Below are positions 21,233 to 29,924 of a stretch of 33,439 nucleotides of DNA, one piece after another. Each line of letters starts with the position of its first letter. Position 1 is the first letter of the stretch. The DNA comes from Pseudomonadota bacterium. Lineage in GTDB: Bacteria > Myxococcota_A > Bradymonadia > UBA4248. The stretch lies in NCBI GenBank assembly GCA_017441205.1, contig JAFRYG010000053.1, positions 1 to 33,439 on the forward strand. The letters run 5' to 3'. The notes beneath the pieces are model-generated. The model saw only the letters and a program-made list of their open reading frames with translations. It did not search any database and was not told where the DNA came from. Both the position numbers and the translations under genes were made by a program.

Positions 21233-23536
21233 TTATGCCGAATGCCGTCTGCGACGGATGAGCAGTCCGGCACCAGCGAGCATCAGCAGGACAGTCAAAG
21301 GAATGGGGGCATTGCCATTGCTCTGTGAGCAGTCGCCGTCACCGCCGCCGGAACTTGTGGACGCACATGTTCCGTCTTTGCAGGTCATGCCGTCACCGCA
21401 TGGATCATTCACCCATTTGCCGTCTTTGCAAATTCTGTGAATGCCAGTTTCATCGCATTCTTCTGCATCCTCTTTGCATTCGGAGTCGGAGGCAGGGACG
21501 CAATCGTTGTTCTTGCATGTCAGACCTTCGGCACAGTCTTTGTCAACCCATTTGCCGTCTTTGCAAATCTGGCGTCCGCCCTTGCCGGTGCATTTAACAG
21601 CATTCTCTTCGCAACCGCTTGGTTCGGCAGGTTTGTCAACACATTTACCATCCTCACAGATTAATTCGGGATCACACGGTTCATTAATCCAGGCTCCGTC
21701 TTTGCATTTCTGACGAATCTTATTGGCGTCGCACTGATAGGTATTTTCCTCACATTTATCCGTACCCGGTGTAGTAATCTCCGGATCGACGCACTGATCA
21801 TTCTTGCATACCTTGCCATCGGTACAGGGATCTTCAGTCCACTCGCCATTGACACATTTCATGTGTTTATCGTTATCGCATTTGGTTTGATCATTGCTGC
21901 ATTTCGGTGCATCACCGGGCTGACAGGTACCCTCGACACAGGTTTCACCCTGGTTGCAGGGCGTATTTGTCCATGTATTGTTCTTACATGTTTGATGCAC
22001 GCCGGTGTCATCACAGCGTGTCTTGTTTTCTTCGCAAATAATCTCAGTCGGTTTGTCTATGCATTTGTCACCCTGGCAAATCTGGTTGGTTGGGCAGGTG
22101 CTTTCCTGCCATTCGCCGTTATTGCATGTTTTGAGCTTATCGCCTTCGCATTTGGTTTCAGTACCTTCACATTTGGGACCATCAATGCATTCGCCCTGGT
22201 TGGCGCATTTCTTGCCGGTTTCGCAGGCAGCTGCAGTCCATTTCCCATTGTCACATTTTTGGCGGTCGCCGCCTTCACAGCGATATCCGCTTCCTTCGCA
22301 CTCAGGTTTGTCTACGCATTTGTCACCCTGGCAAGTCTGGTTGGTTGGGCATGTGCTTTCCTGCCATTCACCGTTACTGCATGTTTTGAGTTTATCGCCT
22401 TCGCATTTGGTTTCTGTACCTTCGCATTTGGGACCATCAATGCATTCGCCCTGGTTGGCGCACTTCTTGCCGGTTTCGCAGGCGGCTGCAGTCCATTTCC
22501 CATTGTCACATTTTTGGCGGTCGCCGCCTTCACAGCGATATCCGCTTCCTTCGCACTCAGGTTTGTCTACGCATTTATTTTCTTTGCATTCCTGATTGGC
22601 AGCGCAGGGATCATCCTTCCATACTCCGTTGACACATTTCATGTGCTTGTCGTCATCGCACTTGACTTCATCATCTTTGCATTCATTGCATTTGCCGTCA
22701 TTGCAGCCATTGTCACAATCTGTGTCAACCAGGCTGCCTTCGGTGGAACATGCTTGTACTTTGGCTTTGTCGTCGGAACATTTCTGTTCGAATTTATCAG
22801 GATCGCATTCGGCGCATTTTCCAAGTTTTTCTGCGCAGACCTGATCTGTAGCACATCTGGGGACCAATTCGTGGGCATGGGCCAGGGCATAGGCAAAGTC
22901 AATACGGGTCATGGAGGTTTCGGGTCTGTATGTTTTGTCCCCCGTGCCGGAAACGATGCATTGATGAACCAGTGTCTGAACGAAAGGGTAGTACCAGATA
23001 CTTGATGCCACATCATTAAAAACGCTGTCATACGTTTTAAACATTTGAATCTGTGCTTCAGTAAAATATGCTTTTGCCAGCATGGATGCTGCTTCGGAAC
23101 GTTTTAATTCATCATTGGGCCTGAATTTATTATCACTGCCATCAATCACACTCCTGTTATACAGAGTCTGAACGGCTTCCAGCGATTCCCCACTCAGTTC
23201 GCTGGTATCAGTAAAGGGAAGCGGCAGTTTATTATCCACTTTGCTATTAAATTTCAGGCGATAGATAAAGAGTGCAGCATGCAGACGGGTGATTTTGCCT
23301 GTTGCGCAAAAATAATGGTTGCCTCCACCCTGGGCCACTTTCAATGCTGCAAGTTTTTCCAGGGCTTCTGCTGCATAGTGCGATTGGGAGACGTCGTGAA
23401 ATTCGGACATGTGGTTGGGAACATCTTTGTTGCAGTCGGCTTCCTGTGCCATCGCGTGGGTTCCGGTCAGCAATGCCAATGCACTCAGCGCAATGGTGCT
23501 CAAACGCAAAAAACTTCTATGCATACGCTTGCTCAT
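21233..23536 (-). CDS. SLH-domain, Cys-rich, MYXO-CTERM-like surface protein B
   Basis: 767 residues; start ATG at 23536 with RBS AAGGAG. Signal peptide cleaved near HAMAQ. Three SLH motifs as in protein A (FHDVSQSHYAAEALEKLAAL; FTDTSELSGESLEAVQTLY; FNDVASSIWYYPFVQTLVHQ), with TRLH, KRSE and TRID at the TRAE position. A much longer Cys-rich stalk follows, about a dozen modules, including an 85-residue block present twice in tandem. The tail is DGDCSQSNG, helix, LIRRRRHSA, nearly identical to that of protein A. Upstream gene of a likely two-gene unit. A long hydrophobic reading frame on the opposite strand (21863-23005) is a by-product of the repeats. Confidence 0.9.
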   Translation of the reverse strand: MSKRMHRSFLRLSTIALSALALLTGTHAMAQEADCNKDVPNHMSEFHDVSQSHYAAEALEKLAALKVAQGGGNHYFCATGKITRLHAALFIYRLKFNSKVDNKLPLPFTDTSELSGESLEAVQTLYNRSVIDGSDNKFRPNDELKRSEAASMLAKAYFTEAQIQMFKTYDSVFNDVASSIWYYPFVQTLVHQCIVSGTGDKTYRPETSMTRIDFAYALAHAHELVPRCATDQVCAEKLGKCAECDPDKFEQKCSDDKAKVQACSTEGSLVDTDCDNGCNDGKCNECKDDEVKCDDDKHMKCVNGVWKDDPCAANQECKENKCVDKPECEGSGYRCEGGDRQKCDNGKWTAAACETGKKCANQGECIDGPKCEGTETKCEGDKLKTCSNGEWQESTCPTNQTCQGDKCVDKPECEGSGYRCEGGDRQKCDNGKWTAAACETGKKCANQGECIDGPKCEGTETKCEGDKLKTCNNGEWQESTCPTNQICQGDKCIDKPTEIICEENKTRCDDTGVHQTCKNNTWTNTPCNQGETCVEGTCQPGDAPKCSNDQTKCDNDKHMKCVNGEWTEDPCTDGKVCKNDQCVDPEITTPGTDKCEENTYQCDANKIRQKCKDGAWINEPCDPELICEDGKCVDKPAEPSGCEENAVKCTGKGGRQICKDGKWVDKDCAEGLTCKNNDCVPASDSECKEDAEECDETGIHRICKDGKWVNDPCGDGMTCKDGTCASTSSGGGDGDCSQSNGNAPIPLTVLLMLAGAGLLIRRRRHSA
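22051..22560 (-). repeat. 255-bp tandem duplication in SLH protein B
   Basis: Units 22051-22305 and 22306-22560 match almost base for base, differing at few sites, and the next module starts with the same motif at 22561. Each unit codes for 85 residues (two Cys modules). Confidence 0.9.
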
Positions 23537-23874
23537 TTTTCTCTCCTTCTCAAGATACAGTTAAACACACAAGACAAAACAGGAAAAAAAACATAAACTG
23601 AGGCTAATGTTTTGAAAACAAAGCAACTTATTATTGAGTAATTCAACGCATAGCACAAGTGCTTTTTTGCTTAAAATACAATAACTACATGAGCGTAAAT
23701 GTATGTATAATGAGGATTTGATCTGTTTTTTTACCGTTGTTTGGGCATGCTGTAGCGGATATAATTGTATGGCGGCGTATGCACTGCTCACGGCGTGTCT
23801 GAGCATTGCGGATGATGATGATTTTGGGCCGTGTTTGGTTTGAAATGATGTTTGAGATGATTATGGGAGGCATT
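23537..23874 (+). promoter_or_regulatory. Divergent intergenic region with promoter for the metallophosphoesterase gene
   Basis: 338 bp between divergent genes. TTGTTT (23737-23742), 17 bp, TATAAT (23760-23765) is a good plus-strand promoter about 110 nt before the gene start. A second TATAAT (23706-23711) lacks a -35 box. An inverted repeat TGCTCA (23785-23790) / TGAGCA (23800-23805) lies just downstream of the start region and may be an operator. I see no clear minus-strand promoter. Confidence 0.5.
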
Positions 23875-26800
23875 ATGAAACAGTCTAAAAAATGGATGTT
23901 ATTTCTCATCGTATCAGCGACTTGCGCTTTATGGGGATGTGACAGCGATGTCATTCAGTCCAAAGTGGATGATCAGTCCAAGGTGGATGAGGAAGAACAG
24001 GAACAGGATCATACCGATAAATGTCATCAGTACGGTACGTGTGACGAACCTGAGGCAGGGGATAATCAGAATGATTGTCTTGAGGCTTGCGAAATCGGTG
24101 AAAAACGTTGTGATAATAACGATGTCGTGGTGTGCGCGAAGCAGAAATCCGGATGTCCCAAATGGGTTGTCGATACAGTTTGTGTTCCGGGAACGCATTG
24201 TGATGATTCAACGTTGAGGTGTGAGACCGGTTGTATGGAATTGTGCGAGGGACAGCCAAAACGCAAATGCACGCAGGGTGGTGTTGCGGAATGCAAAACG
24301 GATTCTGCCGGCTGTGCCGTCTGGGAAACAATTGAACCCTGTGAGGCAGGCAGGGTATGCGATTCGGAAGCGCTCGAATGCGTGGATGGATGTGCGGAAA
24401 GATGCGATCCGGACGCATTGATAAAATGTACACCGGAAGGATTGGATCATTGCGAATCCGATGAGAATGGATGCGCGGTTCACGATATCGACAAATGTGA
24501 TCCCGGGACCTATTGTGATGATGAAACGCTGTCCTGCATGCCGTGTCAGGAAACCTGCAAACCGGATGCTCTGAAACGGTGCTCGGATTTCGGTGTTGAA
24601 TCATGCACGGCTGATGCGAATGGCTGTGCCGTATGGACTCAGACTGAAACATGTGGTGAGAATCAGACGTGTGATGCATCTTCCCTGGAATGTATGGATG
24701 GATGCGTCAGCAGCTGTGAAGAGGGCGAGAAGAAATGTGAGAACAATGGTATTGCCGAATGCAGGGATACGAATGGGGATGGCTGTTTCGAATGGGATGC
24801 TCCGGTCGAATGTGCCGGCGGGCAGACTTGTGATGACAGTTCCAAATCATGTGTCTGCAACAATGCATGCAGGGATGGCGAAAAAAAATGTGAAAATAAC
24901 AGTGTATCCACATGTGTTAAGACGGATTCCGGTTGTCTGGCATGGTCGAAGGCAGAACCCTGCGGTACTGGAAAATCCTGTAATGCTGCCAAAAATGCAT
25001 GTGAATATACATGTGGAAACGACTGCGCTCCGTTCTCCATTATTCTGATTCCGGATACACAAAACTATGCGAGGGACAGCGCCGGCGAGAATAATTTATA
25101 TACAAAACAGATGAAGTGGATCAAGGATAATGAAAAGAAGGAGAATATCCGGGCTGCAATTCATCTTGGCGATATCACGGATAACAATACGACGGCCCAG
25201 TGGCAGGTCGCTGATTATGCGCATAAAAATTATATCGATAAATCAAACGTTCCCTATTCTATGGCTACCGGTAATCACGATTATAAAGGAAGCGGCGGTT
25301 ATGGAAGAGGACGTACCAAAATTGGCGAGTACTTTGGAGAAAAGCGGTTCAAAGGTAAAAGTTGGTATCATTCAACGCCTTATGTAGGAAATTCATATAT
25401 AACATTTTCAGTCGGAAACATTAAATTCCTGGTCCTGGGACTCGAATTTGCTGCTCGCAAGGATGTCGTTTGCTGGGCCGATGAGCTGATCAAAAAATAT
25501 CCGGATCATCACGTCATCGTCGAAACACATAACTATCTGACCCACAATTCTTCTACCGTGGATTCCAAATATTCGGGCGGTGCTTACCTGCCGGATGCAA
25601 TGCATGGTTCGTCCGGGTGGGATCTCTATCACGAACTCGTCGCACGTCACAGCAATGTGTTCATGGCTGTCGGCGGGCATGTCGGTGATACGGAGTGGCG
25701 ACAGAAAACGGCATTCAATAAAAATGTCGTGACTGAAATGCTCGTCGATTATCAGTTCGATGCACCCTGTACAGCATCGAGTGCTTCCAAATGCACCGAT
25801 CACTGCAAACATGTCAAAAATGCCGGTAATGGATGGATGCGGCAGCTCATATTTGATCCCAAAACAAACAAAGTTCAGGCCAAAACACTTACTGTTCTGG
25901 GCAATAAAGGATTTGCCGGCGGTTCTCCTGCATTCTATTGTTCTTCCCTGAATTCAAAAAAAGACAATCAGTGCTACAATAAGGATCCCAAGCATTCGGA
26001 TCATCAGTTCTCTTTTACGTCAGATTTTACAACGCCCATTACCTATAAATATAATAATAACAATTATCTCGGGTTTGGCATTCGCAATATCAACAACAAT
26101 GGTGATGGTCAGCAGCTGAATCCTGCGATTGCGATGCATCGGACGACGGGAAGTTTTGTCGCGGTTTGGGAAGATGATTCCAGCGGCGATGATGGCAAGG
26201 GGACTGCCGGAAGCAAGAAAGGGGTGAATAATCACGATATCATGGCGCGGATTTTCTATGGCGGAGGATGTCAGAAAGTCGCGCAGTTCGCTGTAAATGC
26301 CGATAAGGCAGGCGATCAGAAAACACCCGCTGTGGCCATGGATAAAGATGGCAATTTTGTCGTCGTCTGGTCGGATGACAAGGACGGCAATGGTTATTAT
26401 GAAATCTTCATGCGTGGATTCGATGAAAAAGGAAAGGAACGCATAAAAACGACTGTCGTCAACTCCAAAGCCGACGGTCAGCAGCTCAATCCATCCATCG
26501 CAATGGCTCCCAATGGGCGATTTGTCGTCGCTTGGGAGGATGAATCCAACGGAGCTTCGACACCTCAGATCTATATTCGCGGGTTTGATGCCAATGGAAA
26601 ACAGACTTTCGCCGACAGAAATGTCGATAATCTCGAAGGTGTTCGTCGTAAACCCGACGTCGGTATCGCCGATGACGGTTCATTCGTCGTCACCTGGGAG
26701 GACGATAGTGACATGAACAAAATGTTCCAGGTTCAGGCAAAAGGATTCAAGGCCGATGGCACTGATCGTATTAAGAGGTTCACGGTCAACAGCGTTGCGG

Positions 26801-27243
26801 ATGGCCAGCAGCTCAATCCTTCCATCAGCATGAATGGGGCCGGTGTCTTTTATATTGCATACGAAGATGATGCCGATGGAAACGGTATATATCGGATTAA
26901 AGCCCGCGGATATCAGGCCGACGGAAAACAGCTTGTCGCTGATATGCATATTTCGGATGCCGGTGAAAATGCAGTTCAGCCGGCATTATGTGTCGATAAA
27001 AATAATAATGTCATCTATTCATGGACTGCAAGAGCCAGGGAAAAGGGTGACGTCCGGCGCAGAGTTTACAAGAATAAAGCTCTTGCTGAATCTACGGGCA
27101 ATGCCAATTCCATTGTCTCCGGGGTACAGGATCAACCCGCTGTTGCATGTACTGAAAATGGCAAATATGCCATTCTGTGGCACGATGACTTGGATGAAAA
27201 CGATTATTACGAGATCTTCGGTCATGGATACAATGGCATGTAA
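23875..27243 (+). CDS. Cys-rich lipoprotein with metallophosphoesterase domain and propeller-like tail
   Basis: 1122 residues from ATG 23875 (RBS GGGAGG; a start at 23806 lies upstream of the signal). Lipobox LWGC, Cys22, with Asp at +2. A short acidic linker is followed by six eight-Cys modules like those of the SpoIID paralogues (about residues 60-390). A calcineurin-like metallophosphoesterase domain follows: IPDTQNY (Asp394; Gln396 where many families have His), GDITD (Asp433), GNHD (Asn467, His468), ETHNY (His552) and GGHVG (His602). The C-terminal 380 residues are seven repeats around DGQQLNPSIAM / FVVAWEDD, suggesting a seven-bladed beta propeller. No MYXO-CTERM-like tail. Likely an extracellular phosphodiesterase or phosphatase; substrate unknown. 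Confidence 0.9.
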   Translation: MKQSKKWMLFLIVSATCALWGCDSDVIQSKVDDQSKVDEEEQEQDHTDKCHQYGTCDEPEAGDNQNDCLEACEIGEKRCDNNDVVVCAKQKSGCPKWVVDTVCVPGTHCDDSTLRCETGCMELCEGQPKRKCTQGGVAECKTDSAGCAVWETIEPCEAGRVCDSEALECVDGCAERCDPDALIKCTPEGLDHCESDENGCAVHDIDKCDPGTYCDDETLSCMPCQETCKPDALKRCSDFGVESCTADANGCAVWTQTETCGENQTCDASSLECMDGCVSSCEEGEKKCENNGIAECRDTNGDGCFEWDAPVECAGGQTCDDSSKSCVCNNACRDGEKKCENNSVSTCVKTDSGCLAWSKAEPCGTGKSCNAAKNACEYTCGNDCAPFSIILIPDTQNYARDSAGENNLYTKQMKWIKDNEKKENIRAAIHLGDITDNNTTAQWQVADYAHKNYIDKSNVPYSMATGNHDYKGSGGYGRGRTKIGEYFGEKRFKGKSWYHSTPYVGNSYITFSVGNIKFLVLGLEFAARKDVVCWADELIKKYPDHHVIVETHNYLTHNSSTVDSKYSGGAYLPDAMHGSSGWDLYHELVARHSNVFMAVGGHVGDTEWRQKTAFNKNVVTEMLVDYQFDAPCTASSASKCTDHCKHVKNAGNGWMRQLIFDPKTNKVQAKTLTVLGNKGFAGGSPAFYCSSLNSKKDNQCYNKDPKHSDHQFSFTSDFTTPITYKYNNNNYLGFGIRNINNNGDGQQLNPAIAMHRTTGSFVAVWEDDSSGDDGKGTAGSKKGVNNHDIMARIFYGGGCQKVAQFAVNADKAGDQKTPAVAMDKDGNFVVVWSDDKDGNGYYEIFMRGFDEKGKERIKTTVVNSKADGQQLNPSIAMAPNGRFVVAWEDESNGASTPQIYIRGFDANGKQTFADRNVDNLEGVRRKPDVGIADDGSFVVTWEDDSDMNKMFQVQAKGFKADGTDRIKRFTVNSVADGQQLNPSISMNGAGVFYIAYEDDADGNGIYRIKARGYQADGKQLVADMHISDAGENAVQPALCVDKNNNVIYSWTARAREKGDVRRRVYKNKALAESTGNANSIVSGVQDQPAVACTENGKYAILWHDDLDENDYYEIFGHGYNGM

Positions 27244-27272
27244 AAAAAGACGCGCATGAAGCGCGTCTTTTT
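27244..27272. terminator. Bidirectional terminator
   Basis: AAAAAGACGCGC-ATGAA-GCGCGTCTTTTT lies between convergent genes. It has a T run on both strands and serves the metallophosphoesterase gene and the minus-strand gene ending at 27295. Confidence 0.9.
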
Positions 27273-27294
27273 AAATTGGACCAAAAATCCCTTC

Positions 27295-29826
27295 TTACAT
27301 TTTGATGGCATATCCTACGAGGGATTCCGTGACCTGTCCCTCGCATTTGTCATCTGAAGAAATAAAGTGAGAGCCGCTGCTGTCTGAACGGCATCGGTAT
27401 ACGGCTGAAGTACCGGACTGTTTCTCTTTATAGAGATAGCCCATCGGACCCATATTGAATTGCCCCTCGCAGTTGACATCCGTGGCGATCATCGCATGAT
27501 TGCCGCCGGCTCCGCCTACGCGGCATTCATAGACCATGACGGAATTCTCTTTGGGCTTATCGCGCAGGATTTTCCACGATTGTTCTTTGGTAAAGCCAGA
27601 GGGCAGCTGACGGGTCGTTACCCAGTGCATGTTGTTTTTCTTGCCGCGAACCATTTCGACGTATGGCAATAATTCAAAACCACAGGAAGGCCAGCCTTCT
27701 TTCACGTTTTTGCGGTTTGCCAGTGCGAATGTTTCCCAGGCCGGTTTGGGATTTTTATTCGAGTTCCACAGACCGCATCCCAAACCATCCTTGGTTTCGT
27801 CGGGATGATCGATGAGACGATGATAGACGAAACTCTCTATTCCCGGCGTACCAAGTACATTTTTGAATGTTTTGCATAAGTATTCTTTCTGGGCACTTTG
27901 GCGAGAAGATGGATAGCCATTGATGCCGTTTTCTGTGAGCTGAATTTCCCAGGTATAGGGCTTGGTCGGATAATTCTGCCGCAGCCATGCGGCAAGGATG
28001 CCCAGTGTTCCAAAAGTTATGCGCTTACTTGCATCCTTCCAGTCATCCGGACCAAATACGGGTTCAAGAAGATTGGGCGGATACGAATGATAGGCCAGAC
28101 GCCATTCGCGCTCGCCAAGTTTGGGAATGAGGCTTTTTAAAAAACTCATCGATGCCAGACTGCCGTTGGCTGAGCTTGGCTCGCCGAAGAAATGATCCAG
28201 CGAAATGAGCACTTTGGCCTGTTTCTGCTCTTTGCGGATGTAATCGTAAGCCGCATTGAAGCTCTTGGCATAGACATCGGCCTGATTGTCGATGTTTACC
28301 GCGCTGAACGATTTATAACCGGGATTGAACCACTTGAAATTGTTGACTTCGTTGTGAATGACAAAATCTGCAATGCGACCGTGGCCGTTTTCTCCATTGA
28401 AGTAGTGGGCAAGAAAACCGGCAAAACGTCCGAAATCCTTTTCTTTTCCCGGGGCCGGTGCACAAAAATGCGGTCCAACTGTCGGATATGAACCACAATT
28501 CGGAATGCGTGCCCAGTCGGGAACGCCCCAGAGAATGGCCGTCACGACGACACCGCGCTTGGTATATTCCTTAATCTGGTTTTCAGTACTGGAACCGATG
28601 GTGAAGCAATTGCCGTCATACAGCCTCTCGCCTGAACAATTGCTGGTTTGAGTGGGCTGCCAGTTCATCCAGACCATATTCATGACCACGCCGTGTGTTT
28701 CGTTGCCTGCGACCTCATCAATGCTGGCTCCGTCCGGCTGGAGCGATTTGATGCTCTTTCGCGTCGGATACGTATCTTTAATAGATGAGCAGACATTATT
28801 GCTGCAGATTTGCGGGTCGTTGCATTTTCCACAGTCGAGCGTTCCTCCGCACCCATCCGGAATGGAACCGCAATTCTTGCCTTCGGCGCTGCAATTCGTT
28901 GGGGTACATTTGGCGACGCAGGAGCCATTCTCGCATTTTTTGCCCTCATCACACGTACCGCAGCTGATCGTTCCTCCGCAGCCATTGTCTGCATCGCCGC
29001 ACGAAATTTTGAGATCATCGCACGTCTTGGGCGTACATTCAACAGGTGCCTCTACGCACTGGCCACTCTGACAAACCAGTTCGCCTTCGCAGTTTCCGCA
29101 GCTGATGGTTCCCCCGCAGCCATCGTCGGCATCGCCGCATGAAATTGAGAGTTCTGCGCATGTTTTGGGCGTACATTCAGATGCTTCCACACACTGGCCG
29201 TTCTGGCAAACCAGTTCGCCCTCGCAGTTTCCGCAGCTGACCGTTCCCCCGCAGCCATCGTCGGCATCGCCGCATGAAATCGAGAGTTCTCCGCACGTTT
29301 TGGGCGTACAGTCTCCTTTTTTGGTACAAACGTGTTCGATACAATCCTCATCATCATTACATGTACCGCACTTGAGCGTGGAGCCGCACCCATCGTCAAC
29401 AGTACCACATGAATAGCCGAAATCTACGCACGTAGCCGGCGTACATGGAACCGGGCCGGCAGAGCCGGAGCACACTTTGTCGCTGCAGGTCTGGTCTTTG
29501 CCGCATTTCTTGCCGCATTTTCCGCAGTTGTCATGGTCAGACGACAAATCGACACATTTACCATTGCAGCATTCCTTGCCGGCTTTACAGTTCTTGCAGG
29601 AGGATTCCGGTGTAGATTTGCATTCCCCGGACTGACAGATTTCTTTGGATTCGCATGCATTCGTGCAGGAACCGCAGTGGTCGCTGTCGGTATCCAAATC
29701 CACACACTTGCCATCGCAGCACGTTTGACTGCTGTCGCATTGACAGGAACTTCCGCCGCTGTCGTCGCTGCATGCCTGGATGGCAAGTGCCGATAAGCCA
29801 AGAATAAGGTATTTACTGAGTTTCAT
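27295..29826 (-). CDS. Cys-rich lipoprotein with GH-A-like (DUF5722-like) hydrolase domain
   Basis: 843 residues from ATG at 29826 (RBS AGGGAGAT); an in-frame start at 29961 overlaps the upstream gene and lacks a signal. Lipobox IQAC, Cys19. Two short CC-GKCVDL modules come first, then five modules of the CTPKTC...CGDADDGCGG...CGNC type (about residues 110-340). A large catalytic-like domain (about 350-690) has GVVMNMVWMNW, VIHNEVNN (Glu493) and QLTENGIN (Glu632), which fit the acid/base and nucleophile positions of clan GH-A TIM barrels; it resembles DUF5722-type proteins, from memory. The last 130 residues hold tandem Y-x-C-R...C-E-G...GY modules, perhaps lectin-like. Substrate unknown; glycan hydrolysis is inference. 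Confidence 0.85.
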   Translation of the reverse strand: MKLSKYLILGLSALAIQACSDDSGGSSCQCDSSQTCCDGKCVDLDTDSDHCGSCTNACESKEICQSGECKSTPESSCKNCKAGKECCNGKCVDLSSDHDNCGKCGKKCGKDQTCSDKVCSGSAGPVPCTPATCVDFGYSCGTVDDGCGSTLKCGTCNDDEDCIEHVCTKKGDCTPKTCGELSISCGDADDGCGGTVSCGNCEGELVCQNGQCVEASECTPKTCAELSISCGDADDGCGGTISCGNCEGELVCQSGQCVEAPVECTPKTCDDLKISCGDADNGCGGTISCGTCDEGKKCENGSCVAKCTPTNCSAEGKNCGSIPDGCGGTLDCGKCNDPQICSNNVCSSIKDTYPTRKSIKSLQPDGASIDEVAGNETHGVVMNMVWMNWQPTQTSNCSGERLYDGNCFTIGSSTENQIKEYTKRGVVVTAILWGVPDWARIPNCGSYPTVGPHFCAPAPGKEKDFGRFAGFLAHYFNGENGHGRIADFVIHNEVNNFKWFNPGYKSFSAVNIDNQADVYAKSFNAAYDYIRKEQKQAKVLISLDHFFGEPSSANGSLASMSFLKSLIPKLGEREWRLAYHSYPPNLLEPVFGPDDWKDASKRITFGTLGILAAWLRQNYPTKPYTWEIQLTENGINGYPSSRQSAQKEYLCKTFKNVLGTPGIESFVYHRLIDHPDETKDGLGCGLWNSNKNPKPAWETFALANRKNVKEGWPSCGFELLPYVEMVRGKKNNMHWVTTRQLPSGFTKEQSWKILRDKPKENSVMVYECRVGGAGGNHAMIATDVNCEGQFNMGPMGYLYKEKQSGTSAVYRCRSDSSGSHFISSDDKCEGQVTESLVGYAIKM

Positions 29827-29907
29827 GATTATCTCCCTAAAAATATTGTCAGTCGGGAAAGGTATATAACGTCGGTTTAACGTGTGCGTATGATTCGTCC
29901 AGCAAAT

Positions 29908-29924
29908 GGAGCTGTTGGGGCTCC
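29908..29924 (-). terminator. Weak hairpin after the C39-like gene
   Basis: GGAGC/GCTCC with a 7-nt loop directly adjoins the stop of the C39-like gene in the 98-bp gap before the GH-like gene. Few T follow, so it may only attenuate read-through. Confidence 0.3.

Noticed and set aside
21863..23005. 380-codon plus-strand frame resembling a hydrophobic membrane protein
   Set aside because: It is antisense to the Cys-rich repeats of SLH protein B. Its repeats copy the repeats of that gene, and it has no RBS.
23652..23667. Terminator-like AGCAC..GTGCT plus T run
   Set aside because: Stem is only 4 to 5 bp, and no plus-strand gene lies upstream of it.
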